64,000 nucleotides of DNA from Microbacterium laevaniformans (GCF_016907555.1 NZ_JAFBCE010000001.1:1674001-1738000); one strand, 5' to 3'. Positions 19,777 to 28,113 are shown, counted from the stretch's first letter. Program-made: numbers and translations. Notes: generated from the sequence alone by a model not told the origin.

Positions 19777-21693
19777 TCAGGCCTGTTCCCGCGCCTGCGC
19801 CTCCAGGCCCTCGATCGTCGCAGCCGCCATCTGCTCGAGGGCCAGCTCCGCATAGAGTCCGCCCTGGGCGAGGAGTTCGGAATGGGTTCCCGACTCCACG
19901 ATGCGCCCCGCTTCGACGACATGGATGACATCGGCACCGACGACGGTGGACAGCCGGTGTGCGATGGAGATGGTCGTGCGCCCCCGCGCCACATTGTCCA
20001 GCGCTTCCTGCACGACCCGTTCCGAGACGGTGTCCAAAGCCGACGTGGCCTCGTCCAGCAGCAGCACCGGTGGATCCTTCAGCAGTACGCGCGCGATCGC
20101 GATCCGCTGCTTCTCGCCGCCCGAGAGCCGATAGCCGCGCTCGCCGACGACCGTGTCATAGCCGTGCTCGAAGTTCGCGATCGCGTGGTGGATGTTCGCC
20201 GCCGTGCACGCCGCCACGAGCTCCTCGTCGCTGGCATCGGGCTTCGCGTAGCGGAGGTTGTCGGCGATGGTGGCGTGGAACAGGTAGGTCTCCTGTGACA
20301 CGATGCCGACGTTCTCCACGATCGAGTCCTGGGTGAGTCCCCGCACATCCCGCCCGGCGAAGACGACGGCGCCCTCGGACGCTTCGTACAGACGCGGAGC
20401 AAGGTAGACGATGGTGGTCTTGCCCGCGCCGGACGGCCCCACGAAAGCGATGTGCTGGCCGGGCTCGGCGACGAAGGACACTCCGTCGAGAGTCGGGCGG
20501 GTGTCGCCCGCGGCATCCGGATAGCGGAAGACGACGTCGCGGAACTCGACCCGTCCGATCGGCCCGGGGGCGCGCGCGACGTCGATCGCGTCGGGAGCGT
20601 CGACGATGGCCGGCGTCAAGTCGAGGTACTCGAAGATGCGCGCGAACAGGGCCCGGGAGGTCTGCAGATCCAGCGCCACACGCATCAGCCCCATGAGCGG
20701 TTGGAGCAGGCGCGCCTGCACCGTGGTGAAGGCGACGACGGCGCCGGCCGTGATCGCGCCGGTTCCGCCCGCGATGAGATAGCCCGACACCAGATAGATG
20801 ACCGCCGGCACCGACGCCATGATGACCTGCACGACAGCGAAGAAGCCCTGGCCGCTCATGGCTCGTCGCACCTGCAGACGCACCTGGTTGAGGTTCTCGG
20901 CGCGGTAGCGCTCTGACTCCGCTCGCTGGCGGTTGAAAGCCTTGGACAGGAGGATGCCGCTCACCGACAGCGTCTCCTGGGTGATGCTGGTCAACTCGCT
21001 GAGCGACTCCTGCGTCTGCCCCGCGATACGGGCCCGCACCTGCCCCACCCGCCTCTGCACGAGCACGAGCGCGGGCATCATGACCACGGCGATGACGGTC
21101 AGCCGCCAGTCGATGAGGATCATGGCGACGAGCGCCGAGATCACCGTGACCGTGTTTCCCAGGATGCTGGTGACCGTATTGGTCAGGACGTCCGAGACGC
21201 CGCCGACGTCGTTCTGCAGCCGCGACTGGATGACCCCGGTCTTCGTGCGGGTGAAAAAGCCCAGCTCCATCGCCTGCAGGTGATCGAACAGGCGGACCCG
21301 CAGGTCTCCCGTGACACGATTCCCGACCGTCGAGGTGAGCCAGGTCTGCGTGACGCCGAGCACGGCGGAGAACAGGAACAGTCCGATCATCGTGAGCACC
21401 AAGCGCAGCAGAAGCGCGAGATCCGGCGGCGCGCCGTCTGTGGGAAACAGCGCGTCGTCGAAGATCCGCTGCACGATGAGGGGCGGCACGACGCCGATCG
21501 CCGCGCCGACGACGACCATCACCGCGGTCACGAGGATGCGCAGGCGGTAGGGGCGGAACAGGCCCATGACCCGAGCACCCAGGTTCGGAATCGCCGGGGC
21601 CTGTGCGTTCAGTCGCCGTTGCGCGCCTTCGTCCACGCCGCGGAATGCCGCCGCACGACCACCCGGCCCCATTCCCCCCATGCCCATACTCAC
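19777..21693 (-). CDS. ABC-type multidrug/lipid exporter, fused permease and ATPase
   Basis: A half-transporter of 638 aa that would act as a dimer in the cytoplasmic membrane. Residues about 45-340 form a six-helix ABC-B membrane domain (including DVGGVSDVLTNTVTSILGN). The nucleotide-binding domain has Walker A GPSGAGKTT, signature LSGGEKQRIAIARV and Walker B VLLLDEATSALD. The N-terminus is Met/Gly-rich (MSMGMGGMGPGGR). The GTG is 6 nt after TAGAGT, so it is likely leaderless. Convergent with the NAD operon. The substrate cannot be read. Confidence 0.9.
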   Translation of the reverse strand: MSMGMGGMGPGGRAAAFRGVDEGAQRRLNAQAPAIPNLGARVMGLFRPYRLRILVTAVMVVVGAAIGVVPPLIVQRIFDDALFPTDGAPPDLALLLRLVLTMIGLFLFSAVLGVTQTWLTSTVGNRVTGDLRVRLFDHLQAMELGFFTRTKTGVIQSRLQNDVGGVSDVLTNTVTSILGNTVTVISALVAMILIDWRLTVIAVVMMPALVLVQRRVGQVRARIAGQTQESLSELTSITQETLSVSGILLSKAFNRQRAESERYRAENLNQVRLQVRRAMSGQGFFAVVQVIMASVPAVIYLVSGYLIAGGTGAITAGAVVAFTTVQARLLQPLMGLMRVALDLQTSRALFARIFEYLDLTPAIVDAPDAIDVARAPGPIGRVEFRDVVFRYPDAAGDTRPTLDGVSFVAEPGQHIAFVGPSGAGKTTIVYLAPRLYEASEGAVVFAGRDVRGLTQDSIVENVGIVSQETYLFHATIADNLRYAKPDASDEELVAACTAANIHHAIANFEHGYDTVVGERGYRLSGGEKQRIAIARVLLKDPPVLLLDEATSALDTVSERVVQEALDNVARGRTTISIAHRLSTVVGADVIHVVEAGRIVESGTHSELLAQGGLYAELALEQMAAATIEGLEAQAREQA

Positions 21694-21730
21694 CGGGTCA
21701 CTCTAACCCCGTGCCGGAGGGGGCGGCGGC

Positions 21731-22384
21731 TCAGCCGAGGCCGGCGACGAGATTGATCACCGATGCCAGGATGACGGCCCCGAACAGGTAGGCCAACAGC
21801 GTCTGCGCGACGATGATGCGCCGGATCTCATTCGCGGACACATTCGTGTCGGACACCTGGTAGGTCATCCCCAGGCCGACCGAGAAGTAGCCGAAGTCGG
21901 AGTACGTCGGCGCATCGTCCTGATTGAAGTCGATGCCACCCGCCATCCCCGCGGCGACGCGTCCGTAGTAGACGCGCGCATAGCGCAGCATGTAGTCGAC
22001 CTGGATGAGCGCCCACGAGCTCACCACGGCCGCGATCGCCACCCCCGCGACGAGGAACGCGCGGGCCTGCCCGCTGCTCCTACTCCCGATCAGCACCGCG
22101 ACCACGCCGCCGAGGCTTGCGACGCTGCCCGCGAGTGCGATCAGGCGCGCGACCGGCCGGCCCGGGTCGACGCTCGTCGTGTGCGAGCGCGTCTGCTCGG
22201 CATCCATCGGCCAGACCACGCTCAGCAGCCACACCACGTTGATCGCGGCCACGACGGCCCAGCCGGCGAGAAGACCGACGGAGAGCCCGGCACCGACCGA
22301 CGCGACGACGGCGACCACGACCCCGACGGAGAGGGAGAGGGGGCCGCGGACGGCCACCCGCGACGGATGACGACGAGAGCTCAT
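21731..22384 (-). CDS. DUF1345 membrane protein
   Basis: A 217-aa protein with about five membrane segments. The DUF1345 hallmark PTYSDFGYFSVGLGMTYQVS lies between the third and fourth segments, followed by a basic IRRIIVAQT stretch. Family function is unknown. It is divergent from the MFS transporter, with about 107 bp between the two starts. Confidence 0.85.
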   Translation of the reverse strand: MSSRRHPSRVAVRGPLSLSVGVVVAVVASVGAGLSVGLLAGWAVVAAINVVWLLSVVWPMDAEQTRSHTTSVDPGRPVARLIALAGSVASLGGVVAVLIGSRSSGQARAFLVAGVAIAAVVSSWALIQVDYMLRYARVYYGRVAAGMAGGIDFNQDDAPTYSDFGYFSVGLGMTYQVSDTNVSANEIRRIIVAQTLLAYLFGAVILASVINLVAGLG

Positions 22385-22491
22385 GCCTCGATGCTCCCAC
22401 CGCGACCGGGAATGCCGTGTCCGACCCTCCCGTTACAGTGGACAGTCGCCCCGCACGCCGGGAACGCGTCCCGACGACACCCAGGAGCCCG

Positions 22492-23970
22492 ATGACCTCG
22501 CCCGACACCGCCACCGCGCCTGATGCGCCCGCTCAGGTCGGAGCCAAGGAGAACCGCGTCATCTGGTTGCTGCTGGCCGCCGCCTTCGTGGCGATCCTGA
22601 ACGAGACGACGATGGGCGTCGCGATCCCGCACCTGATCGGCGACCTCGGCATCACCGCGGTCGCCGCACAGTGGCTCACCACCGCGTTCATGCTGACGAT
22701 GGCGGTCGTGATCCCCACCACCGGCTTCCTGCTGCGGCGGTTCACGACGCGGGCGATGTTCGCGACGGCGATGGGTCTGTTCTCCGCGGGCACGCTGATC
22801 GCGCTGATCGCCCCGGGCTTCGAAGTACTCGTCGCGGCCCGTGTCGTCCAGGCGTCGGGGACGGCCATCATGATGCCGCTGCTCATGACGACGCTCATGA
22901 CTGTCGTCCCCCCGCACCTGCGCGGGCGGATGATGGGTCGTGTCAGCGTGGTGATCTCGCTGGCCCCCGCCATCGGACCGACGATGGCGGGCATCGTGCT
23001 CGACAATCTGACGTGGCGGTGGATCTTCGCGATCGTCCTTCCGATCGCGCTGGTGGCCCTGGTCGTGGGGGTGCGCTGGATCCACAATCTGGGAGACAGC
23101 ACGCACACGCCGATCGACATCCTCTCCGTGCTCCTGTCCGCCGTCGGGTTCGGCGGGGTGGTCTTCGGGCTCAGCCAGATCGGTGGCCACGGGACGGATG
23201 TCGCCGCCGCGGAGGCGGCGACCACGACTCTCGTCGTCGCGCTGGGCATCGGACTCGTCGCCCTCGGCCTGTTCGCCTGGCGTCAGCTGATGCTCCAGAA
23301 GCGCGATGAGGCGCTCCTGGATCTGCGGATCTTCCGCTCGGGCAACTTCTCCCTTTCGGTCGCGCATTTCGCGGTGATGTCGCTGGCATTCTTCGGGACG
23401 CTGACCGCTCTCCCGCTGTACCTGCAGAACACGCTGGGGCTGTCGGCGAGTGCGTCCGGTCTCGTCGTCCTGCCGGGCGCACTTGCGATGGGTCTTCTCG
23501 GCCCGGTCATCGGGCGCATCTACGATCGCTGGGGCACCCGCGTGCTTCTGCTTCCCGGCACCATCGTCGTGCTGACGATCCTGTGGAGCTTCACGCTCCT
23601 CACCGAATCGACCCCCGTGTGGATCCTCGTCGTCACCCAGACGCTGTTGTCGATCGGACTGGCGATGTCGTTCACACCCTTGTTCACGGCATCCTTGGGC
23701 TCGCTGGAGCCGCGGTTCTACTCCTACGGCAGCGCGATGGTCTCGACCATCCAGCAGGTCGCCGGTGCGGCCGGGATCGCCCTGCTGATCTCTGTGATGT
23801 CGTCTGCGGCTGCGGCGGCGGCGCGGAGCGGAGTGGCCGAGGCGCCCGCCGGAGCTGCAGGTGCCCGAGCGGCGTTCCTGCTCGCGGCGATTATCGGCAC
23901 GCCCCTGTTGATCAGTGCTTTCCTCATCAGAAAGCCGGATGACGTACCGGACGGGCCACCCGCGCACTGA
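22492..23970 (+). CDS. MFS drug:H+ antiporter, DHA2/EmrB-QacA family
   Basis: A 492-aa, probably 14-helix exporter. The start is the ATG at 22492 with CAGGAG upstream; the frame is open to 22417 but without a ribosome-binding site. Motifs include LNETTMGVAIPHLIGDLG in helix 1 and the motif C-like AIGPTMAGIVLDNLTWRWIF. The C-terminus has the low-complexity stretch SSAAAAAARSGVAEAPAG. Substrate unknown. Confidence 0.9.
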   Translation: MTSPDTATAPDAPAQVGAKENRVIWLLLAAAFVAILNETTMGVAIPHLIGDLGITAVAAQWLTTAFMLTMAVVIPTTGFLLRRFTTRAMFATAMGLFSAGTLIALIAPGFEVLVAARVVQASGTAIMMPLLMTTLMTVVPPHLRGRMMGRVSVVISLAPAIGPTMAGIVLDNLTWRWIFAIVLPIALVALVVGVRWIHNLGDSTHTPIDILSVLLSAVGFGGVVFGLSQIGGHGTDVAAAEAATTTLVVALGIGLVALGLFAWRQLMLQKRDEALLDLRIFRSGNFSLSVAHFAVMSLAFFGTLTALPLYLQNTLGLSASASGLVVLPGALAMGLLGPVIGRIYDRWGTRVLLLPGTIVVLTILWSFTLLTESTPVWILVVTQTLLSIGLAMSFTPLFTASLGSLEPRFYSYGSAMVSTIQQVAGAAGIALLISVMSSAAAAAARSGVAEAPAGAAGARAAFLLAAIIGTPLLISAFLIRKPDDVPDGPPAH

Positions 23971-24023
23971 GCGAGCTGACGCGCGGCGACCCTGCGCGAA
24001 TCGGACGGCAGAGCTCGGGACGT

Positions 24024-24167
24024 TCAGCCGATACTGCAGGACCCGCCACCGCAGCACGATGCGGATGCGTCGACGCTCGCGTCCACGAGCGGAAGAAGCG
24101 TGATGGCACCCTGAGCGCTCGAAGCGTCGTCGTCGACAGCGACCTGGGGCTGGTGAGAGGTGGTCAT
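24024..24167 (-). CDS. 47-aa peptide with Cys-rich C-terminus
   Basis: Begins MTTSHQPQVAVDDDASS and ends ASASCCGGGSCSIG. The first 30 residues are acidic and leader-like (ITLLPLVDASVDAS); the last 14 carry three cysteines in a Gly/Ser-rich tail. The ATG sits exactly 6 nt after a strong TATGAT -10 box, which argues for a real, leaderless gene. It could be a metal-binding peptide or a RiPP-like precursor. No modification enzyme is adjacent, so the second idea is weak. It is convergent with the MFS gene. Confidence 0.55.
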   Translation of the reverse strand: MTTSHQPQVAVDDDASSAQGAITLLPLVDASVDASASCCGGGSCSIG

Positions 24168-24350
24168 CCGTCGATCATACGTCGCTGTCGCGACGAGCGG
24201 CCTCGAGGACGGCGAACTGACCGCACCCTGGCAGGCGGTGACGGATACCGCGTCACGGCGGTGATGATCTCCCCCGCCGACCACGCCGCGTTCACGGGAA
24301 AGCTCGTCGAGGAGATCGGCGATGGGCAGCACGACGGCCCGACCGCCTGA
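24160..24350 (+). pseudogene. Frameshifted remnant, possibly of a DJ-1/PfpI-type protein
   Basis: Two reading frames with strong G/C third-position bias join near 24238. The first gives VAVATSGLEDGELTAPWQAV, which resembles the N-terminal strand and loop of PfpI-family proteins. The second gives GYRVTAVMISPADHAAFTGK and ends with TGA at 24350. The catalytic part is missing. It overlaps the 5' end of the Cys-rich peptide gene on the other strand. Confidence 0.35.
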
Positions 24351-24362
24351 GCGGGACGGCTC

Positions 24363-25049
24363 TCAGTCCCAGTCGAGGTAGTCCTCGATGAACCACGACG
24401 TCTCGCCGGGGTGGGTCAGGGGAAAGAAGTGGCCGGCGCCGTCGACCGCTTTCACGCTGACCAGCCCCGGCGCGGCCTCACGCAGCAACTCTCCGCCCTC
24501 GACCGGCGTGACGCGGTCCGCGGATCCCTGGACGACGAGCACGGGCGTGGCATCCGCGACGGGCTGCCAGGCCGCGCCGTCCGTCGCCGCGAGCGCATCC
24601 GCCTGCATCTGACGCACATCGGTCTGCGGCGAGAACGAGTCCCCGAACACGGCGCGTACCTCCGCGTCGAAATCCTCACCGTACGGAGCGTCACGCGTGA
24701 CACCCAGCAGCAGCACCCCGCTCACTCGTTCGTGATGGTCGATCGCGACGGTCCGCGCGACAGCGCCGCCGAATCCGTGCCCGCCGATCCATGCCTCCGA
24801 GATGCCCAGGTGCTCCAGGACGTCGACCACGTCCTGGGCGAGCTCGTGCAACGTCTGCGCGTGGGAGCGTCGCGCGGCGATGCGCACCACCCGGAAGTCC
24901 TCTTCGACGAGGATGCTCGCCAGAGCGCCGAAGTAGGCGAAGTCCAGCCCCGCCTCAGGCAGCAGGACGATGGCGGGGCCGGTGCCCTCATCGAGGTAGC
25001 TGATGTCGCGAACGTCGGCATCGAAGATCTGTCGAAGGTTCTCGGTCAC
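24363..25049 (-). CDS. Alpha/beta-hydrolase-fold protein lacking the nucleophile serine
   Basis: A 228-aa protein with an alpha/beta-hydrolase layout. The oxyanion/strand region IVLLPEAG, acid Asp178 (GSADRVTP) and His207 (GAGHFFP) are present. At the nucleophile elbow the expected G-x-S-x-G reads GHGFG, with Gly92 in place of Ser. Hydrolysis by the usual mechanism is therefore unlikely; it may bind a ligand or use another chemistry. The GTG at 25049 follows GATGGAGGATC. It is divergent from the gene at 25123. Confidence 0.8.
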   Translation of the reverse strand: MTENLRQIFDADVRDISYLDEGTGPAIVLLPEAGLDFAYFGALASILVEEDFRVVRIAARRSHAQTLHELAQDVVDVLEHLGISEAWIGGHGFGGAVARTVAIDHHERVSGVLLLGVTRDAPYGEDFDAEVRAVFGDSFSPQTDVRQMQADALAATDGAAWQPVADATPVLVVQGSADRVTPVEGGELLREAAPGLVSVKAVDGAGHFFPLTHPGETSWFIEDYLDWD

Positions 25050-25122
25050 GATCCTCCATCCTAGGCGGCGGCGAGTATGCACGGAGCATCTCCGTCCCCG
25101 CGAGGATGCCTAAGCTGGAACG

Positions 25123-25479
25123 GTGACGTATCCCACGGCACGGTGGTGCCGCAACCGGCGAGGGAGCGCCCTGTGCACGCGAGCGTCCGGGCATGCGGGA
25201 CTGCACAACCGCGTCGGCACGTCGCAGATGTGGTCGGACGTCGACGCCGACCCGCCGACGTGCCCGGCCTCCGGTACCGAGGCCATCAGCGCGCCACGCC
25301 TGGCAGACGACTCCCCCGCCGCCGGTTTTCCCGATGGGCGGGCGCGGTGCCTCGGGTGCGATGCCTTCGTGCCGTTGGTCGACGGCCGCCTGGGCTCCCA
25401 TGACCGATTTCGCGGCACCGAGGATGTCGCCGAGTCCGCCGCTCGCGCCGAGTGGTTCAACACCTTCGGCTGGGAGTGA
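25123..25479 (+). CDS. 118-aa protein with conserved-looking Cys/His pattern
   Basis: Unknown function. The N-terminal half has WCRN, LCTRASGHAGLHNR and TCPASG; the C-terminal half has RCLGCDAFVPL. The spacing of Cys and His (C-x5-H-x3-H and C-x2-C) suggests one or two zinc sites. No membrane segment. The GTG is 6 nt after TAAGCT, so it is probably leaderless. The sequence ends FNTFGWE. Confidence 0.6.
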   Translation: MTYPTARWCRNRRGSALCTRASGHAGLHNRVGTSQMWSDVDADPPTCPASGTEAISAPRLADDSPAAGFPDGRARCLGCDAFVPLVDGRLGSHDRFRGTEDVAESAARAEWFNTFGWE

Positions 25480-25494
25480 GGCGGGCACCGCGTC

Positions 25495-25581
25495 TCAGAC
25501 GCCGAGCTTCTTTGCCGCCTTGTCGACGACTTTCCGCGAGCGTGCACGGGCCTTCTCGGCGCGGTCAGTGAGAACAGAAGT
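25495..25581 (-). pseudogene. Orphan in-frame tail downstream of the HAD gene
   Basis: Immediately after the HAD stop (TGA 25584-25582) the same frame continues for 28 codons with coding-like composition, ending KARARSRKVVDKAAKKLGV, then TGA at 25497. It contains no ATG, GTG or TTG start. It is either the C-terminus of a lost gene or a former extension of the HAD protein. Confidence 0.35.
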
Positions 25582-26619
25582 TCACGGGCGGTGGAAGGGA
25601 TCCGCGTACAGCCGCTCTGGCACGCGGAACCCGTAGATGGCGCGCCCGGTGGCCCAGATGGCTGCGGCGCCCGCGCGTACGAGATCGATCGGACGGGACC
25701 CTTCCGACACGACGTGGATGTCGGCGCCGTCGATCCGCACGGCCGCATCACGGACGGAGGTCACCTCTCCCTGGACGACCGTCTCCGGGTACTCCTCGTG
25801 CAACTCCCGCAGATCGCCGAGGATGAAGGTGGGCCGCGCCGTCGGCGGAGCGGCGAGCACGTGCTTGGGTCGGTCGATCCCGGTCAGTACCAGCACCGAG
25901 GCGAGGCCGGCTGCCTGAGCGCCGGCGATGTCGGTGTCGAGCCGGTCGCCGATGAAGAGCGCCCTGTGCGCACCGAAGCGGTCGACCGCCTCATCGAAGA
26001 TCGGACGCTCGGGCTTGCCGGCGACGACGGCAAGCCGGCCGACGGCCGTGTGCACGGCGGAAACGAGCGTGCCGTTGCCCGGCGCGATCCCACGTGCCTG
26101 TGGGATCGTCCAATCCGTGTTCGTCGCGATCCATGGGATGCCCCCGGAATCCTCCGGTGTGGCCAGGGCGTATGCAGCCTCGGCGAGCTGCTCCCACCCC
26201 ACCTGGGGTGCGAACCCCTGGACGACGGCAGCGGGCGCGTCGTCGGCGCTGCGGGTCACGACATAGCCCGCCTTCTCGATCTCGAACACGAGTCCGTCTC
26301 CCCCGACGACGAGGATCGTCGAACCCGGAGCTACGCGCCCACGTAGCAACCGCATCGCAGCCTGCGGACTGGTCACCACGTCTTCGGCACGTGTCGATGT
26401 CAGTCCGAGAGCGCGGAGGTGCTCCGCCACGACGGCATCCCGGCGCGACGCGTTGTTGGTGATGTACCCCAGACGTCGCGAGGCGGCGGCGGCATTCAGA
26501 CTGTCGACGGCATACGGGAGGGCGCCCGGACCGGCGTAGACGACCCCGTCGAGGTCTGCGAGCACCACATCGACACCGTCGAGCGGAGTCGGCGCCGTGC
26601 GCTTCGAGAACAGCGCCAT
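25582..26619 (-). CDS. HAD-IIA family phosphatase (NagD/p-nitrophenyl phosphatase type)
   Basis: A 345-aa haloacid-dehalogenase-type phosphatase. Motif I is LADLDGVVYAG (nucleophile Asp in DLD), motif II is YITNNAS, the lysine motif is AGKPERPIF and motif IV is FIGDRLDTDI. The start is the ATG at 26619, which overlaps the TPR gene stop by one base (TGATG). The substrate is unknown; related enzymes dephosphorylate sugar phosphates, glycerol phosphate or nucleotides. In actinobacteria it commonly follows this TPR gene. Confidence 0.9.
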   Translation of the reverse strand: MALFSKRTAPTPLDGVDVVLADLDGVVYAGPGALPYAVDSLNAAAASRRLGYITNNASRRDAVVAEHLRALGLTSTRAEDVVTSPQAAMRLLRGRVAPGSTILVVGGDGLVFEIEKAGYVVTRSADDAPAAVVQGFAPQVGWEQLAEAAYALATPEDSGGIPWIATNTDWTIPQARGIAPGNGTLVSAVHTAVGRLAVVAGKPERPIFDEAVDRFGAHRALFIGDRLDTDIAGAQAAGLASVLVLTGIDRPKHVLAAPPTARPTFILGDLRELHEEYPETVVQGEVTSVRDAAVRIDGADIHVVSEGSRPIDLVRAGAAAIWATGRAIYGFRVPERLYADPFHRP

Positions 26620-27827
26620 CAGTCGGTCACCTCCTCCACCGGAGAGGAGGCTTCGTCGATCTCGTCGATCTCGTCGACCTCGATCACCTCGAGATCCGCA
26701 TCGACGGCGCCGATAGCCTCCGCGGCCACCTCGGCGCGTCGCTGCCACTGCTGGGCCTCGTCGAGGCGCCCGAGCTCTTCGAGCACCGCGGCGCGGGCGG
26801 CGAACAGACCCGGACTCCACGAGAAGGCCCGATCGGGATCCAGCTCCGGGATGTCCAATTCGCTGAGTGCGCGTTCAGTCTCGCCGAGATCGAGCCGCGC
26901 GCCCGACATGGCGATCGCCAGCTCGACCCGGACGTCCGTCGTCAACGTGGAGCGATCCACCGCGCGCCCCACCTCGAGGGCGCGATCGGGCCGGCCGACC
27001 CCGCGCTCACTGTCGACGAGGAGAGCGATCTGGTCGTCACGGCCGGAGATGCGGCGATATGTGCGCAGTTCGCGCACGGCGAGAGCGAAGTCGCCCAGCG
27101 CGTACGCGGTGATCGCCACAGTCTCCCGCACGATGGCGATACGGCCGGCGCTACGGGACGCGGCGAGGGCGTGCGCGTGTGCGCGCTCGGGGTCATCGTC
27201 GATGAGGCGCGCCGCCATGGCCAGATGACGGGCGACCTGTTCGGCGTTCTCCTTCGACAGCGTCTTGAGCTCATTGCGCGCGGACGCCGGCAGGTCCTGG
27301 GGTGTGACATCGTCGGGCAGCTGCGGCCCCGTGGGGCCCGTGCGACGCTCCGAGCCCTGCGGCGGCCGGGAACTGCGACCGGGCACACGGGAGGTTCGAT
27401 CGCCACCGCGCTGTGCGTAAGACTTGCGCTCGCCATCGCGCTGTGCGTAAGGCTTACGCTCACCGTCGCGCTTCACGTACGGCTTACGCTCGCCGTCGCG
27501 AGGAGCGAACGACTTCCGCTCGCCATCGCGCTTCACGTAGGGCCTACGCTCACCATCGCGAGGAGCGTACGGCTTGCGCTCACCATCGCGAGGCGAATAC
27601 GGCTTACGCTCACCGTCACGCTTCACGTACGGCTTACGCTCACCGTCACGCTTCACGTACGGCTTACGCTCACCGTCACGCTTGACGTACGGCTTACGCT
27701 CACCATCGCGCGGACGCTGGCCGTCGCGAGGGCCAGCGCCCGATCGTGCCGACGAGGTTCCATCGGAAGACCTCCGGCGGCGCTCGGGTGTCGCATCCGG
27801 GTTCTCGGGATCGCGCTCCTGTGCCAT
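26619..27827 (-). CDS. TPR-like protein with ten N-terminal RDGERKPY decapeptide repeats
   Basis: A 402-aa soluble protein. Residues 40-139 are ten tandem 10-residue units of the form RDGERKPYVK, highly basic and disordered, so nucleic-acid or ribosome binding is plausible. Residues about 165-380 are helical TPR-like repeats (LAMAARLIDDDPERAHAHAL). The C-terminus is very acidic (VIEVDEIDEIDEASS). I start it at the ATG at 27827; the frame is open to 28001 but that runs through the rRNA terminator. Only 29 nt separate the ATG from that terminator, so no room for a separate promoter is evident. Overlaps the HAD gene downstream. Confidence 0.8.
   Translation of the reverse strand: MAQERDPENPDATPERRRRSSDGTSSARSGAGPRDGQRPRDGERKPYVKRDGERKPYVKRDGERKPYVKRDGERKPYSPRDGERKPYAPRDGERRPYVKRDGERKSFAPRDGERKPYVKRDGERKPYAQRDGERKSYAQRGGDRTSRVPGRSSRPPQGSERRTGPTGPQLPDDVTPQDLPASARNELKTLSKENAEQVARHLAMAARLIDDDPERAHAHALAASRSAGRIAIVRETVAITAYALGDFALAVRELRTYRRISGRDDQIALLVDSERGVGRPDRALEVGRAVDRSTLTTDVRVELAIAMSGARLDLGETERALSELDIPELDPDRAFSWSPGLFAARAAVLEELGRLDEAQQWQRRAEVAAEAIGAVDADLEVIEVDEIDEIDEASSPVEEVTD
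27411..27710 (-). repeat. Ten in-frame 30-bp tandem repeats inside the TPR gene
   Basis: Each unit encodes RDGER(K/R)(P/S)(Y/F) plus VK, SP, AP or AQ. The DNA units are near-identical with drift mainly in the last two codons. Frame is kept throughout, so selection acts on the protein. Such arrays expand and contract by slippage. Confidence 0.9.
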
Positions 27828-27856
27828 CGAAGGAGTTCCTTTCAGTCGTGTTAACG

Positions 27857-27890
27857 GGAAATGGCCACCCAGCGTTGGGTGGCCATTTCC
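27857..27890 (-). terminator. rRNA operon terminator
   Basis: A perfect 15-bp stem (GGAAATGGCCACCCA / TGGGTGGCCATTTCC) with a 4-nt loop, 11 nt after the 5S gene. There is no long U-tract on the minus strand, as is common in Actinobacteria. Confidence 0.88.
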
Positions 27891-27900
27891 TGAAAAGAAG

Positions 27901-28018
27901 TCCGGCGGTGTCCTACTCTCCCACAGGGTCCCCCCTGCAGTACCATCGGCGCTGTGAGGCTTAGCTTCCGGGTTCGGAATGTGACCGGGCGTTTCCCTCA
28001 CGCTATGGCCGCCGAAAC
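27901..28018 (-). rRNA. rrf: 5S ribosomal RNA
   Basis: Minus-strand sequence starts GTTTCGGCGGCCATAGCG and contains the conserved CCGAACCCGGAAGCTAAG and GGGAGAGTAGGACACCGCCG. Ends are approximate. Last gene of the rRNA operon. Confidence 0.95.
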
Positions 28019-28077
28019 ACTATTGATGTTTCATCAAGCACACAACGATCAAAAATGATGTTTGTGTGTGTTCTCGA

Positions 28078-28113
28078 CCGTACATCGAGAACCACTCAGT
28101 GGACGCAAGCACC
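28078..28113 (-). repeat. 3' arm of the 23S rRNA processing stalk
   Basis: This 36-nt segment of the 23S-5S spacer is, read on the plus strand, nearly the same as the complement of the 16S-23S spacer segment at 31310-31345 (shared GAGAAC and CAGTGGACGC blocks). In the transcript the two pair and bracket 23S, giving an RNase III-type processing stem. Confidence 0.75.

Noticed and set aside
24024..24332. Longer 102-aa version of the Cys-rich peptide
   Set aside because: The extra N-terminal part overlaps plus-strand coding-like sequence and ignores the TATGAT box 6 nt before ATG 24167.
27411..27710. Regular 30-bp repeats, CRISPR-like at first sight
   Set aside because: There are no spacers; the units abut, stay in frame and encode RDGERKPY decapeptides inside the TPR gene. 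No cas genes are nearby.
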